Below are positions 1-8,369 of a DNA stretch of 36,662 nucleotides, piece after piece (the stretch's first letter is position 1; every line of letters begins with the position of its first letter). The DNA is from Lentisphaerota bacterium (GTDB taxonomy: Bacteria; Verrucomicrobiota; Lentisphaeria; Victivallales; Victivallaceae): contig SUVX01000035.1 of NCBI GenBank assembly GCA_015061725.1, positions 1 to 36,662 on the forward strand. The letters run 5' to 3'. The notes under the pieces are model-generated. The model was not told where the DNA came from and made no database searches. It saw only the letters and a list, made by a program, of their open reading frames with translations. The position numbers and the translations under genes were made by a program.

Positions 1-77
1 TGCTCCAACATATCTAAAATAACACGAATTTTAAATTCTGCACTATAACAGTACACTGTTTTTGCTCTTTTTTTCAT
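1..77 (-). CDS. IS3-family transposase OrfA, N-terminal fragment
   Basis: On the minus strand an ATG at 77-75 opens a frame beginning MKKRAKTVYCYSAEFKIRVI, running off the window after 25 full codons. The YSAEFK(I/A)xVI pattern is the typical start of IS3/IS911-type OrfA, leading into the first helices of its helix-turn-helix. The same 26 codons are found at the other end of the window. The gene is cut by the window boundary, not visibly broken. An OrfB with the DDE domain would be expected further out and cannot be seen. Confidence 0.75.
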   Translation of the reverse strand, partial: MKKRAKTVYCYSAEFKIRVILDMLE

Positions 78-125
78 AAAAAAATGCACCCTTTTAGTTG
101 TGTCCAACTTTTGGGGTGCACATCA
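1..125 (-). mobile_element. IS3-family insertion sequence, left-end fragment (runs off the window)
   Basis: Positions 1-125 are the exact reverse complement of 36537-36661. The identity stops at 125/126, just where the element would begin with the TG/CA dinucleotide typical of IS3-family tips (TGATGTGCACCCC on the element's top strand), followed by CAAAAGTTGGACA, a motif common in IS3-family (IS150-like) inverted repeats. The transposase start lies 48 bases inside the tip and reads out of the window. The rest of the element is outside, so its length and group cannot be confirmed. It has inserted into the gene that continues to 3202. Confidence 0.85.
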
Positions 126-3100
126 AGTTAAGCGGCAAAAAGCCCCGGGAAGCCACATGCTGTTTTATGGGATGTGATGAGAAAAATCTCTATCTTGCCT
201 TTATCTGTTCTGAAAGTGCGCCCGGCAAAATGCGCCGTATACATACGCATATTGAAGAAAGAGATTCTGCTATCTACAACGATGATTGTGTGGAAATTTT
301 TATCAATCCTTTCAACGTTCCGGGAAGCGGTGTCTTTCATTTTGCCGTCAACTCCTGCGGTCTGATTTACGATGCCGTCAAGGGTGATACCTCTTATGAC
401 AGCGGTATAAAAGTTGCTGCAAAACTGACACCTCCCGGGTGGAGTGCTGAAATTGTCATCCCCTTTGCCGATCTGGGTGTCGTCCCCCGCGGCGCGGAAG
501 TTATCAGAATCAATCTCGGCCGTGAACGGCAGGCGCCGCCCCGGGAGTTTTCAACTCTCAAAGCCGGTTCCGGCGGTTTTCATTCGCCTGATCGTTTTGT
601 CAGTTTCCGTCCGGTTACCATGCGTACCCGTCAGGCGGTATCTCCGGTAAGTTTTTATTCTTTCGGTTCTCTGGATACGCCGCTTCTGGTTTTCGGGAAC
701 ACCAATCCCAAGGATAAAACTTCTTATAAAGTCCGCATAGAAACGCTGGATGCCCGGCATAAGACTGTCAGACGTTTTACGCTCAAAACCAAACCCGGAG
801 TCACTTCACGTTTTGAATACCGCCTGCTCGGAAAAAAGAAAGCTTCAGCCGTCCGTTATACGGTTCTGCCGCCCTCCGGCAAAGGTATGCCCATTTACAG
901 CAATGTATTTACATTTCCCGTTTCAAGCGTCGGAAAAGCTCAGGCAATGATGGTGGATCGTCCGCTTTTCAAAACGCTTTTAAGCAGAGAAAAACTGCCG
1001 GATTTCGGCGCGATCGGTCTGCAATGGACTTTCGGTGTCGGTATTGACGGTTACATGAACCTGTTTGCCCGCCAGTGCGGTATGCCCTACTCAGGACGGG
1101 AAGCGTCCCGCAATTATAAAGAGGCGGGAACCGCTATGCTGATTAACTCAACGATGATTGATTTTGCCAATAAAAATGCGCGTTGTCTTGAATTCAAAAC
1201 GCCCCTTGTCGTCATGCCCCGCGGAGAACGCTATGAATACCCTGCCGGATTGCAGCACAATCTTTATGTTCTTCCTTCTGTGCAAAAAGTTTATCTTGAA
1301 AAAACAAAATATCTCGCCGGTAAACCCAACGTCAAAATGCTGATTTTCGGTGATGAAATGGCAGAATACTGCGAACAGGAAGTGATCAACTTTTTCCGGA
1401 AAATGCCGGAGCATCCTGAATTGAAAGCCATCCATGAACGGATCAAGAAAGAATACGGCAACGGCAAATACGGCATTCCGTCAAGCATTGAAGAAAGTGA
1501 TTCGCTTGCCTGGATTGCCTACCGCCGTTTCCTCAATGATGAACTGGTCAAACTTTACAGAAAAACGGTTGAGACAGCAAAAAAAATCAATCCCCGTCTT
1601 ATCATTGTTTCGGATGACCCAGTCGGCAACCAGTCAAAACTTTACTCTTTCAGCGAATGGAAAGAATTCTGCGATATCGTTACCCATCAGCTCTATCCGC
1701 GTAAAAATCCGGATATTGACAGTTTCGGATTCATGACCCGTTACTTGAGAGACCTTTCCGGCGTTGAAAATGTCTGGCCCGTTCCCCATGTTGAAGAATA
1801 CGGTGCTTCGTTTACGCCGCTTGAAGTGCTGTGTAAACTTTCTGCAGCTTACCGCAACGGTGCGACCGGTTTCAATTTCTATTTTGACGACTCTCCGGGT
1901 CGGCGTACCCGTAAAAAATATATGATCCATGAGATGTTCGGCGCACCTGACCGTTATGCAACAAATATCAATGCGTTGAAGTTGATTGCAAAAATGCCCC
2001 GTCCGGCTTTCCCCGAAGCTGACTGCGCTGTATTTTCAGGTACGGATTCTCTGCGGGCGATTCCCGGACTCATGCTGCGCCGTCCGCCTGCCCATGATAT
2101 GTATTTGCACGGATATCTGGGATACGGCGCAGGCGTGTGGTACAAATTCATCAACGAAAAGACGATGAAAAAATTGAACCGTTTTAAATTCATTGCCACG
2201 GCGGAATGTGAGTATATTTCTCAAGAGGCTTTCAATGCTCTCCGGAAATATGTCGCCGATGGCGGTACACTTCTGCTGCTCAATGCCAATGGTCTGCGCA
2301 GTACGCCGGAGGGCAGGAGCCTTCTCAGCGAAAGAAGCAAATTCACCGGAATCCTCAATATTGCAGAAAACAATTCATCAAGAGAAATCAAATTCAAAAA
2401 TCTTCAACTGCCGCTGGGCAGAAGTTGGAAACTTACTCCGGCACCCGCCGCCCGGGTCATTGCAAAAACGAATGACAATTTGCCCGGAATCGTGGAACAC
2501 CGTTTCGGCAGAGGCAGAGTCATCACTCTTGCCGGAAATCCCTGTATCGGAAAGTTTGCCGGAAACAAAAACTGGAAACAGTATTTCCTCAAATTTGCTG
2601 AAGAATGCAAGGCAAAAACTTTGTGTGATATGTGGCGTCTGGAACTGCCGCGTTCAATCATTCCCGCTGTGAAAACTTTTCCGGGCAGTTGTATTACCAA
2701 CAACTTTGTTTACTGGCAGAGTTACAAACCTCTTCAGCCCAATAATACAAATATCAGCGGCAGTTATACTCTTGCTCCGGCTCCTGATTATGGTAAAGAC
2801 CACTCCGCAGGCGCCAATGCCTTCGGAACCGGCAAGCTTACGGACCGTCCAAAAGCCGTCCTGGGTTTCAGCGCGGCAGAACGCAAGAGCGCCTGGACGG
2901 ACTGGGCTTTGGGATGGAAAACGGATAAACCGATTACGATTTCCTGTAAGTGGAACAAAAAAGTTCCCGTCAGTTGTGTTAAACTTTTTGTGGATGGTGT
3001 CTGGTGCGATGCCGTCATTTCCATCAATGGGAAAGAATACAAATTCCCCTGTCCCGCCGGTTTCAATGCGGATAATCTGGCGGTGAAAGAGGTCAGAATG

Positions 3101-3202
3101 CAGCTGCCGTCTCCCGTCAATGCCGATGCGTTGAAAATAACAATCTCCGGCAATAAAGAATTGTTATGTATTTCAGAAATGGAAATCTGGAGTCAAAAGT
3201 AA
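98..3202 (+). CDS. CBM9-like domain plus TIM-barrel glycosidase, 5' end removed by the IS
   Basis: A roughly 1025-residue remnant of a large, probably secreted carbohydrate-active protein. True gene sequence starts at 126; the open frame can be read back only to a TTG at 98 inside the IS tip, so the first nine residues are IS-derived and the original signal peptide and first strands are lost. Residues about 15-165 resemble a CBM9/DOMON-like sandwich (nLYLAFxC, DDCVEIFINP, FHFAVNS, GWSAEIVIPFADLG). About 300-640 look like a TIM-barrel glycosidase with an acidic FGDE motif (D419, E420). About 690-860 resemble the beta-galactosidase trimerisation/amidotransferase-like fold (ALRKYVADGGTLLLLN). 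The end (ISEMEIW) is typical of F5/8-type discoidin domains. Domain names are from pattern recognition; the GH family is not certain. Probably non-functional or unexported unless rescued by transcription from the IS. Confidence 0.7.
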   Translation: MCPTFGVHIKLSGKKPREATCCFMGCDEKNLYLAFICSESAPGKMRRIHTHIEERDSAIYNDDCVEIFINPFNVPGSGVFHFAVNSCGLIYDAVKGDTSYDSGIKVAAKLTPPGWSAEIVIPFADLGVVPRGAEVIRINLGRERQAPPREFSTLKAGSGGFHSPDRFVSFRPVTMRTRQAVSPVSFYSFGSLDTPLLVFGNTNPKDKTSYKVRIETLDARHKTVRRFTLKTKPGVTSRFEYRLLGKKKASAVRYTVLPPSGKGMPIYSNVFTFPVSSVGKAQAMMVDRPLFKTLLSREKLPDFGAIGLQWTFGVGIDGYMNLFARQCGMPYSGREASRNYKEAGTAMLINSTMIDFANKNARCLEFKTPLVVMPRGERYEYPAGLQHNLYVLPSVQKVYLEKTKYLAGKPNVKMLIFGDEMAEYCEQEVINFFRKMPEHPELKAIHERIKKEYGNGKYGIPSSIEESDSLAWIAYRRFLNDELVKLYRKTVETAKKINPRLIIVSDDPVGNQSKLYSFSEWKEFCDIVTHQLYPRKNPDIDSFGFMTRYLRDLSGVENVWPVPHVEEYGASFTPLEVLCKLSAAYRNGATGFNFYFDDSPGRRTRKKYMIHEMFGAPDRYATNINALKLIAKMPRPAFPEADCAVFSGTDSLRAIPGLMLRRPPAHDMYLHGYLGYGAGVWYKFINEKTMKKLNRFKFIATAECEYISQEAFNALRKYVADGGTLLLLNANGLRSTPEGRSLLSERSKFTGILNIAENNSSREIKFKNLQLPLGRSWKLTPAPAARVIAKTNDNLPGIVEHRFGRGRVITLAGNPCIGKFAGNKNWKQYFLKFAEECKAKTLCDMWRLELPRSIIPAVKTFPGSCITNNFVYWQSYKPLQPNNTNISGSYTLAPAPDYGKDHSAGANAFGTGKLTDRPKAVLGFSAAERKSAWTDWALGWKTDKPITISCKWNKKVPVSCVKLFVDGVWCDAVISINGKEYKFPCPAGFNADNLAVKEVRMQLPSPVNADALKITISGNKELLCISEMEIWSQK

Positions 3203-3254
3203 TTTGAACGGATAAAAATAATAAAATTCCTCAACAACAAAAAAGGAGTGAACC

Positions 3255-4277
3255 ATGAATCGTCCCCAGTCCGCCCCCGCTTCAACCCTTTTCAAACTCT
3301 TTACATTGATCGAACTGCTGGTGAGTAAAACTTGTCAAATATGTGTTTCATTGTTTTTCCCGCAGAAGCATTTGTCGAATTTTGCGACCAACGGGAGCAA
3401 AACCACCCCGCTTTTTTTGAAAGAAAAGGGGAGCGCGAGGGGAAAAGAAAACTTTTTTTCTCGTGAAAAAAAGTTTTCTTTCCCCCTCGCATCCAGCCCC
3501 TTTACTCTCATAGAACTGCTGGTTGTGATTGCGATTATCGCAATTCTGGCGGCGATGCTCATGCCTGCACTCCAGAAAGCACGCGAATCCGGAAGAAGTG
3601 CCTCGTGCCTGAACAATCTCAAACAAATCGGTACTGCGATGGATATGTATGCCGGAGATTTTGAGGATCATTTCATTCCCGGTTGCAACAACATGAATGC
3701 CGGAAAAAATGAAACCTGGGCGGCGATTATCGCATCAACTGCCATTTGCAAATACATTCCTGTTGATCCTCTTGTCTGTCCTTCTGCCCCCTTGTATCTC
3801 GGACGGCGGCTCTGGAACAATATTCACACCAGAAACGACTATGCCTGGACTTATATCAGTTACGGATACAACTTCATGTGGCTGGGCGGCGCTCATGCGC
3901 GTTTCGGCGGAACGATCGAAGCGTGCAAGCCGACCAAACGCACCCGCAGCAAGCAGTTGAGCAAACTGATTGCATTTGCCGACACGATAAATACAGCCAA
4001 AGGCGGTACCCCCGCAGAAGCCGATGGAAGTCTCACCGGAAACGCGTTTATGTATGCTGTTATCAACACCACGTCAACGCCCGGCGGAACAGCGTGGCCG
4101 CGTCACGGTGCCAACTCCCTGAATGCCGCTTACGCTGACGGACACGCCGTCAAATTGACCGGAACAGGTTACTCCGCAGAGGCCACCCGTGCCCAGATGT
4201 ATGCCAAAGGCGGCGTGTTGAGTAATATGGGTGAAACTGCAGAAAAAGACTGTCCCTGGATCATGGATCTCAAATAA
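3255..4277 (+). CDS. Prepilin-like H-x-DG protein with duplicated N-terminal motif
   Basis: 340 aa, started by a strong AAGGAG at 3242-3247. It is a type IV prepilin/pseudopilin-like surface protein with an N-terminal methylation-type helix and a C-terminal H-x10-DG motif ([17 protein letters not shown]), the signature of the DUF1559-like family abundant in Planctomycetes and Lentisphaerota. Oddly it has two prepilin starts: FTLIELLV at residues 16-23, then a 67-residue in-frame insertion, then [16 protein letters not shown] from residue 83 followed by the usual [13 protein letters not shown] helix. The insertion is coded by a near-perfect hairpin repeat (3435-3490). Only the second copy is followed by a full hydrophobic helix, so processing would be expected before F83, but the residue there is Pro, not the classical Gly. 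It may have been co-transcribed with the truncated gene 52 bases upstream. Confidence 0.8.
   Translation: MNRPQSAPASTLFKLFTLIELLVSKTCQICVSLFFPQKHLSNFATNGSKTTPLFLKEKGSARGKENFFSREKKFSFPLASSPFTLIELLVVIAIIAILAAMLMPALQKARESGRSASCLNNLKQIGTAMDMYAGDFEDHFIPGCNNMNAGKNETWAAIIASTAICKYIPVDPLVCPSAPLYLGRRLWNNIHTRNDYAWTYISYGYNFMWLGGAHARFGGTIEACKPTKRTRSKQLSKLIAFADTINTAKGGTPAEADGSLTGNAFMYAVINTTSTPGGTAWPRHGANSLNAAYADGHAVKLTGTGYSAEATRAQMYAKGGVLSNMGETAEKDCPWIMDLK
3435..3490. repeat. Long hairpin repeat (26-bp arms) inside the prepilin gene
   Basis: Arms 3435-3460 and 3465-3490 are complementary at 25 of 26 positions around a 4-base loop (TCGT). The core is GGGGAAAAGAAAACTTTTTTTC and its complement. A related hairpin with similar flanks (CCGCTTTT, AAGGGG) lies at 9644-9697 in the opposite orientation, which shows that this is a dispersed repeat family. 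Here it is read through in frame. Confidence 0.8.
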
Positions 4278-4330
4278 TTTCACAGGAATTTTGTTCTTTT
4301 TAAGCAAACCATCTGTAATTACAGCCCGAC

Positions 4331-4372
4331 ACACTCGAAACTTCGTCATTCTTTTGACCCGGTTTCGAGTGT
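4331..4372. other. Inverted repeat, possible operator or RNA hairpin
   Basis: Perfect 11-bp arms ACACTCGAAAC and GTTTCGAGTGT separated by 20 bases. It lies downstream of the prepilin gene and about 250 bases before the lacI promoter. The lack of a T-tract argues against an intrinsic terminator; function unknown. Confidence 0.45.
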
Positions 4373-4624
4373 ATGCTTGTAAAATGGCATCAAATAATTC
4401 TTATGCCCCAAACCGTTGAAGAGGCAATTTTTGTAAAACTCCGGACATCCATTCCATGCTCCCAAATCGGTTGCAAAAGCTTTTTTCTGTGCTATGTTCC
4501 ATTTTGTGATAAATCCTCTTTTTTGTGACTTTTTATTGAACGCAATAAATATCTTTTTAGGGGTTGCGTTTAGTTTCACAAGGCACAATACCGTTTTGTT
4601 TCAAACAAAAAACTGCTTTTTTTC

Positions 4625-4652
4625 TTGAAATATGATTTTTCAGATGTATATT
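4625..4652 (+). promoter_or_regulatory. Predicted promoter of the LacI/CE15 operon
   Basis: TTGAAA (4625-4630), 16-base spacer, TATATT (4647-4652), a good sigma70-type match in an AT-rich stretch. The LacI-type palindrome follows 14 bases after the -10, so repressor binding would cover the transcription start region. Ribosome binding site AGGGG lies at 4693-4697, before the ATG at 4705. Confidence 0.6.
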
Positions 4653-4666
4653 AATAAACAGAGAAA

Positions 4667-4682
4667 AGCTAAACGTTTAGCT
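4667..4682. promoter_or_regulatory. LacI-family operator (perfect palindrome)
   Basis: AGCTAAACGTTTAGCT is a perfect 16-bp palindrome with a central CG, the classic form of LacI/GalR-family operators. It ends 22 bases before the start codon of a LacI-family gene and overlaps the expected transcription start, which suggests autoregulation of the operon. No second copy was noticed elsewhere in the window. Confidence 0.8.
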
Positions 4683-4704
4683 GAATAAAAAACAGGGGTT
4701 CCTG

Positions 4705-5754
4705 ATGGCGGTTTCGCTGAAAAACATTGCAGACCATCTCAACGTCAGCACTTGTATTGTGTCACAGGTGCTGAATAATCATCCGCGCGCACTCTCCCTG
4801 CGCCCTGAAACGCGTGAAAAAATCATTGCCGCCGCCCGTGAACTGGGATACTCCCGCAACGAAATGGCTGCTGCCATGGCAAAAAAGAACAGCAATATTC
4901 TGGCATTTGTCACAGGTGATATGGGGTCTGTTGAATATACCGGACGCATCCAGAACGGCGTTCTTGAAGCTGCGGGAGAATGTAATTATCTGATCATGCT
5001 CCACCGTTTGAATGATTCCTCCCCCGCTGAAACGATCAAAAAAATTCTGGGCTGGCGGGTTTCCGGCGTCGTATTTCATGTGGTTTCTCTGGAAACAATC
5101 TCTGAAATCACCGCCGTATTGAATGAACAGAATATCCCCTGGGGAACAGTCAATTTGAGCAATCCGGATGGTATCGGTTTCACCAGTAACGACTTTGACG
5201 GAATAGAAAAATTGACCGGACTGCTCTTCAAAAACGGATGCCGGAAAACAGCGTATGCCGCAATAGAAAATCCCCCGGGAGAATTCCGCCGGGCACGGGA
5301 AAACGGTTATCTTTCCGGCATGAAAAAATATTATCCGGGCAATGAGCCGGTGTTCATCCGTCTGCCTGAACCGGAGGATAATGAAAATATCAATATGCAA
5401 AACGTGATTTCTGAAATCCGGAGAAAGCAGGTTGATGGTGTCATCTGTGAATCAGATCACATTGCCGCCGCCTTACTGCGTCAAGCCGTACAAAGCAGCT
5501 TGCGGGTTCCGGAGGATCTTTCCATTACAGGTTTCGGCAACTCCGTTATCGCCGAATATACCAATCCGCCGCTGACCACAGTCGCTCAGGACTTTGAAGG
5601 CATGGGCAGACAGACTGTTCACAAAATCATAAATGTTATAGAAAAACACAAAAAAGAGGAGCTTTTTGAACAGCTTCTGCCGACACAAATCATATCCCGT
5701 CAATCCGTCAAAATGTCCGTCAATAATCCGTCACATGGAGGAAATGTATTATGA
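4705..5754 (+). CDS. LacI-family transcriptional regulator
   Basis: 349 aa. The N-terminus (LKNIADHLNVSTCIVSQVLN, residues 5-24) is a LacI helix-turn-helix, followed by the hinge (RPETREKIIAAARELGYSRN) and a periplasmic-binding-protein-like effector domain (about 62-335) with the family's usual GFTSNDFDGIEKL and LSITGFGNSVIAEYTNPPLTTV blocks. It is expected to bind the palindrome at 4667-4682 and to respond to a sugar released by the enzymes downstream. Its stop overlaps the next start (ATGA, 5751-5754), so it is translationally coupled to the CE15 gene. Effector not predictable from sequence alone. Confidence 0.93.
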   Translation: MAVSLKNIADHLNVSTCIVSQVLNNHPRALSLRPETREKIIAAARELGYSRNEMAAAMAKKNSNILAFVTGDMGSVEYTGRIQNGVLEAAGECNYLIMLHRLNDSSPAETIKKILGWRVSGVVFHVVSLETISEITAVLNEQNIPWGTVNLSNPDGIGFTSNDFDGIEKLTGLLFKNGCRKTAYAAIENPPGEFRRARENGYLSGMKKYYPGNEPVFIRLPEPEDNENINMQNVISEIRRKQVDGVICESDHIAAALLRQAVQSSLRVPEDLSITGFGNSVIAEYTNPPLTTVAQDFEGMGRQTVHKIINVIEKHKKEELFEQLLPTQIISRQSVKMSVNNPSHGGNVL

Positions 5755-7034
5755 AGTTGTTGATATTCAGTGCTTTTGCAGTTGCAGGTCTGCTTTTGTC
5801 AGCTCAGGATGTGTACAAAGAAAAAACACCCTGGCGTGTCAATTATGACGAAAGCAAAATCCCCGCTTTTACGCTGCCTGAAGTCCTTGCCGATTGTTCC
5901 GGCAGAAAGATCACCACGGTCAGGGCATGGGAAAAATACCGTCCTGAACTTTTGAAACTTTTTGAAACACACATGTACGGCAAAATTCCGCCCCGTCCGG
6001 ATAAGGTGCGTTACGAACTTTTGAGCGAAAAGCAAAACGATTTGAACGGACTTGCCCTGCGCCGCGAAGTGCGTCTGCATTTTGAGATGAAAAACGGCAG
6101 AAAACATTTTATGGATGTGTTGATGTATATTCCGCAGAAACGCCGGGGTAAAGTGCCTGTCTTTGCCGGATTGATCGTCACCGGTAATCATTCTGTCAGC
6201 AAAGATAAAACCATCCGCATAACGGGGTTGAATTACAACCCGGCTCCTGATTACAGAAAGCGGGCCGAAAAACTCCGGGGGTATTACGCCCGGCGTTTTC
6301 CCCTTGCAGAGATCATGAAACGGGGATATGCCGCAGCTTTTGCCGCTTACCACGATACTTTCCCCGACCGGAGTACCGGATGGGATTTAAGTATTTACCG
6401 TCTGTTTTCAGATGAAAAACGTCCGGCGGATGGTTCGGCAATCAGCGCATGGGCGTGGGGGAAATCCCGTATCCTTGATTATCTTGAAACCGTTCCTGAA
6501 GTCGATGCGGAAAAAGCCGCTGTCATCGGACACTCCCGTCTTGGAAAAGCCGCCCTCTGGGCAGGCGTGTGTGATGAACGCTTCAAACTTGTCTGTGTCA
6601 ACAACTCCGGCTGCGGCGGTACGGCTCCTTCACGCAGACTTTACGGAGAAACTCTTTTTTCCATGTTCAACTATCACAAAATCGGCAACTATTGGTTTGT
6701 CAAATCTCTGAAAGAAAAGGCTTTAACGCCTGAAAAACTCCCCTTTGACCAGCATCAGCTTATTTCCCTGATTGCGCCCCGCAGCGTATCGGTACATTGT
6801 GCCACGCTCGACCAGTGGGCTGATCCCAAAGGGGAATATCTTTCACTTTATGAAGCGGGAAAAGTTTACCGTCTTTACGGGAAAAAAGATATTTTGACTT
6901 CTCCCCTGCCGCCTGAAAGGGGTGCTGCAGGCGGAAAAGATGCAAGTTATTATCTGCGTGTCGGCAAGCACGATATTCTTCTTGAAGACTGGAATCACTA
7001 TATGGATATGGCTGATTTGCTCTTCAAAAAATAA
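5751..7034 (+). CDS. Secreted CE15-like glucuronoyl esterase
   Basis: 427 aa with a signal peptide (LLIFSAFAVAGLLLSAQ, about residues 3-19). It has the alpha/beta-hydrolase organisation of carbohydrate esterase family 15: nucleophile motif GHSRLGK (S262), the conserved NSGCGG block (285-290), W356/D358 in QWADPKGE, and catalytic His in GKHDI (H407) followed by DWNHYMDMA. Family members cleave ester bonds between 4-O-methyl-glucuronic acid of xylan and lignin alcohols, or related glucuronate esters. Start chosen for GGAGGA (5737-5742) and overlap with lacI. A close paralogue without signal peptide is at 8370-9614. Family assignment is strong; exact substrate is inferred. Confidence 0.85.
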   Translation: MKLLIFSAFAVAGLLLSAQDVYKEKTPWRVNYDESKIPAFTLPEVLADCSGRKITTVRAWEKYRPELLKLFETHMYGKIPPRPDKVRYELLSEKQNDLNGLALRREVRLHFEMKNGRKHFMDVLMYIPQKRRGKVPVFAGLIVTGNHSVSKDKTIRITGLNYNPAPDYRKRAEKLRGYYARRFPLAEIMKRGYAAAFAAYHDTFPDRSTGWDLSIYRLFSDEKRPADGSAISAWAWGKSRILDYLETVPEVDAEKAAVIGHSRLGKAALWAGVCDERFKLVCVNNSGCGGTAPSRRLYGETLFSMFNYHKIGNYWFVKSLKEKALTPEKLPFDQHQLISLIAPRSVSVHCATLDQWADPKGEYLSLYEAGKVYRLYGKKDILTSPLPPERGAAGGKDASYYLRVGKHDILLEDWNHYMDMADLLFKK

Positions 7035-7049
7035 TATAAAAGGTAAAAA

Positions 7050-8336
7050 ATGATTATTTCTTTAAATCCTGCGGATGGTCCTGAAAAGAACACTCTTATT
7101 CTGCAGCAGTATCTCGACAGGGGCGGCACGATCCGCCTTGAACAGCCGGGAACTTACGAATTGAACGGTCCTTTTTTTATCGGCGATGATACGGCACTTG
7201 AATTCGGTCCCGGAGTCATCATCCGCCGTATGCCGGGCGGAGCCGATCACCCGTTCATCGTCAACAGGGGAGTGACAGAAAAAAAACAGAACCGCAATAT
7301 CCGTGTGGAGGGACTGCATCTTGTGACAAACAATGTTGACCTGCGGCCGCATCTGTCCCTTTATCCTGCCCTGCGGGGACATCTGGCTTTTCTCGGCGTG
7401 CGGAATCTGGTCATCCGTGATTATGAATGTACCGATCTTACCCTTTTGGGTTACGGTCTGCACATCTGCAGTTTTGAAGATATCCTGCTTGAAAAACTGT
7501 ATATTGCAGGAGACAAAGACGGTGTTCATTTAAGTGACGGACGCTTCTTCACCATCCGCGATTCCCGTTTCGCCACTTACGATGATGCCATTGCTCTCAA
7601 TGCCTATGACTACTGTCTTTCAAGCGCTGTTTACGGAACTCTTGAATATGGTTGGATCGAAAACTGTCATGATCTTGCCTCAGGCAAAGCCGTCGGCTTG
7701 TTCTGCCGCATGCTGGGCGGTGTCTGGCAGGATTGGAAACCCGGTATGTCGGTCAGAAACAGCACCCTTGCAGTTTACAACAACAAACTTTACAGCGTTT
7801 GTCTGCCGCTGCCGCCCAAGGTCAAAGATTTGATTTCAAATGTTCCGCCGACACATGACAGCGGGATAAAAGAATACGACGGTATCCCCTGGCGTTATGT
7901 AAAGGAACATGACGGCATTTATGAAGCGACCTGCCGCAAAATCACATTCAGAAGTATTTTTCTGCACAAAGAGCGTATCGGTTTCGGTTTCACCCTGACC
8001 GGCGGACTCTGGGCGGACAGTGCCGCCGCAGGACTGCCTCTGCCTGTTGCTGAAGATTTGATTTTTGACGGAATCAATGCCGAATGCGACCTTGAATTTG
8101 TTCTGGGCGGACAGATGCCCGCAAAAAATATCCGTGTCTGCAATTCCACATTGCGCGGAACTGTTGTCTGGGCGCCTGTCTATGAAGATCATTCCGCTGA
8201 AGAATATCCGCCGATGGATATTGCCTTTTACGGTGTCAACTTTCAGCAGAAAGGGGAGTTCAGCAAAATTGCCCCCGGCAGAAAAGTATCAATGCGTTTT
8301 TGCAGGTGTTTCGGGAATGTCCCGTCTGATAAATAA
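7050..8336 (+). CDS. GH28-like right-handed beta-helix protein
   Basis: 428 aa, no signal peptide, so probably cytosolic. The opening ISLNPADGPEKNTLILQQYLDRGGTIRL is typical of pectin-lyase-fold GH28 and related proteins (n x A L Q x A id x aGG x v). Repeated short strands follow, with the catalytic-region blocks GDKDGVHL (D155, D157) and TYDDAIALN (D178, D179), which correspond to the NTDG and DD motifs of polygalacturonases. The middle region (about 185-300) is rich in aromatic residues and does not clearly show the GH28 G-H-G or R-I-K motifs, so it may be a divergent uronate or other glycosidase. It lies 15 bases after the secreted CE15 gene with AAAGG at the end of the gap. Confidence 0.7.
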   Translation: MIISLNPADGPEKNTLILQQYLDRGGTIRLEQPGTYELNGPFFIGDDTALEFGPGVIIRRMPGGADHPFIVNRGVTEKKQNRNIRVEGLHLVTNNVDLRPHLSLYPALRGHLAFLGVRNLVIRDYECTDLTLLGYGLHICSFEDILLEKLYIAGDKDGVHLSDGRFFTIRDSRFATYDDAIALNAYDYCLSSAVYGTLEYGWIENCHDLASGKAVGLFCRMLGGVWQDWKPGMSVRNSTLAVYNNKLYSVCLPLPPKVKDLISNVPPTHDSGIKEYDGIPWRYVKEHDGIYEATCRKITFRSIFLHKERIGFGFTLTGGLWADSAAAGLPLPVAEDLIFDGINAECDLEFVLGGQMPAKNIRVCNSTLRGTVVWAPVYEDHSAEEYPPMDIAFYGVNFQQKGEFSKIAPGRKVSMRFCRCFGNVPSDK

Positions 8337-8369
8337 AATTTATTCCAATCAATAAAAAAGAGGTTGAAA

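Larger units (their letters stand above)
4278..4704. other. 427-base AT-rich intergenic region before the LacI operon
   Basis: No convincing gene. It contains a 12-bp perfect palindrome CTGTAATTACAG (4313-4324) and an 11-bp inverted repeat ACACTCGAAAC / GTTTCGAGTGT (4331-4341 and 4362-4372, 20-base loop) without a following T-run, so it is not a standard terminator. The last 80 bases hold the lacI promoter and operator. An 80-codon open frame on the minus strand (4588-4346) shows no recognisable motif and no clear ribosome binding site and is treated as chance. Confidence 0.6.

Noticed and set aside
4331..4372. Intrinsic terminator for the first prepilin gene
   Set aside because: The stem is good but the loop is 20 bases and no T-run follows on either strand.
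4346..4588. 80-codon minus-strand frame in the lacI upstream gap
   Set aside because: No recognisable motif or clear ribosome site; AT-rich gap where chance frames of this length are common.
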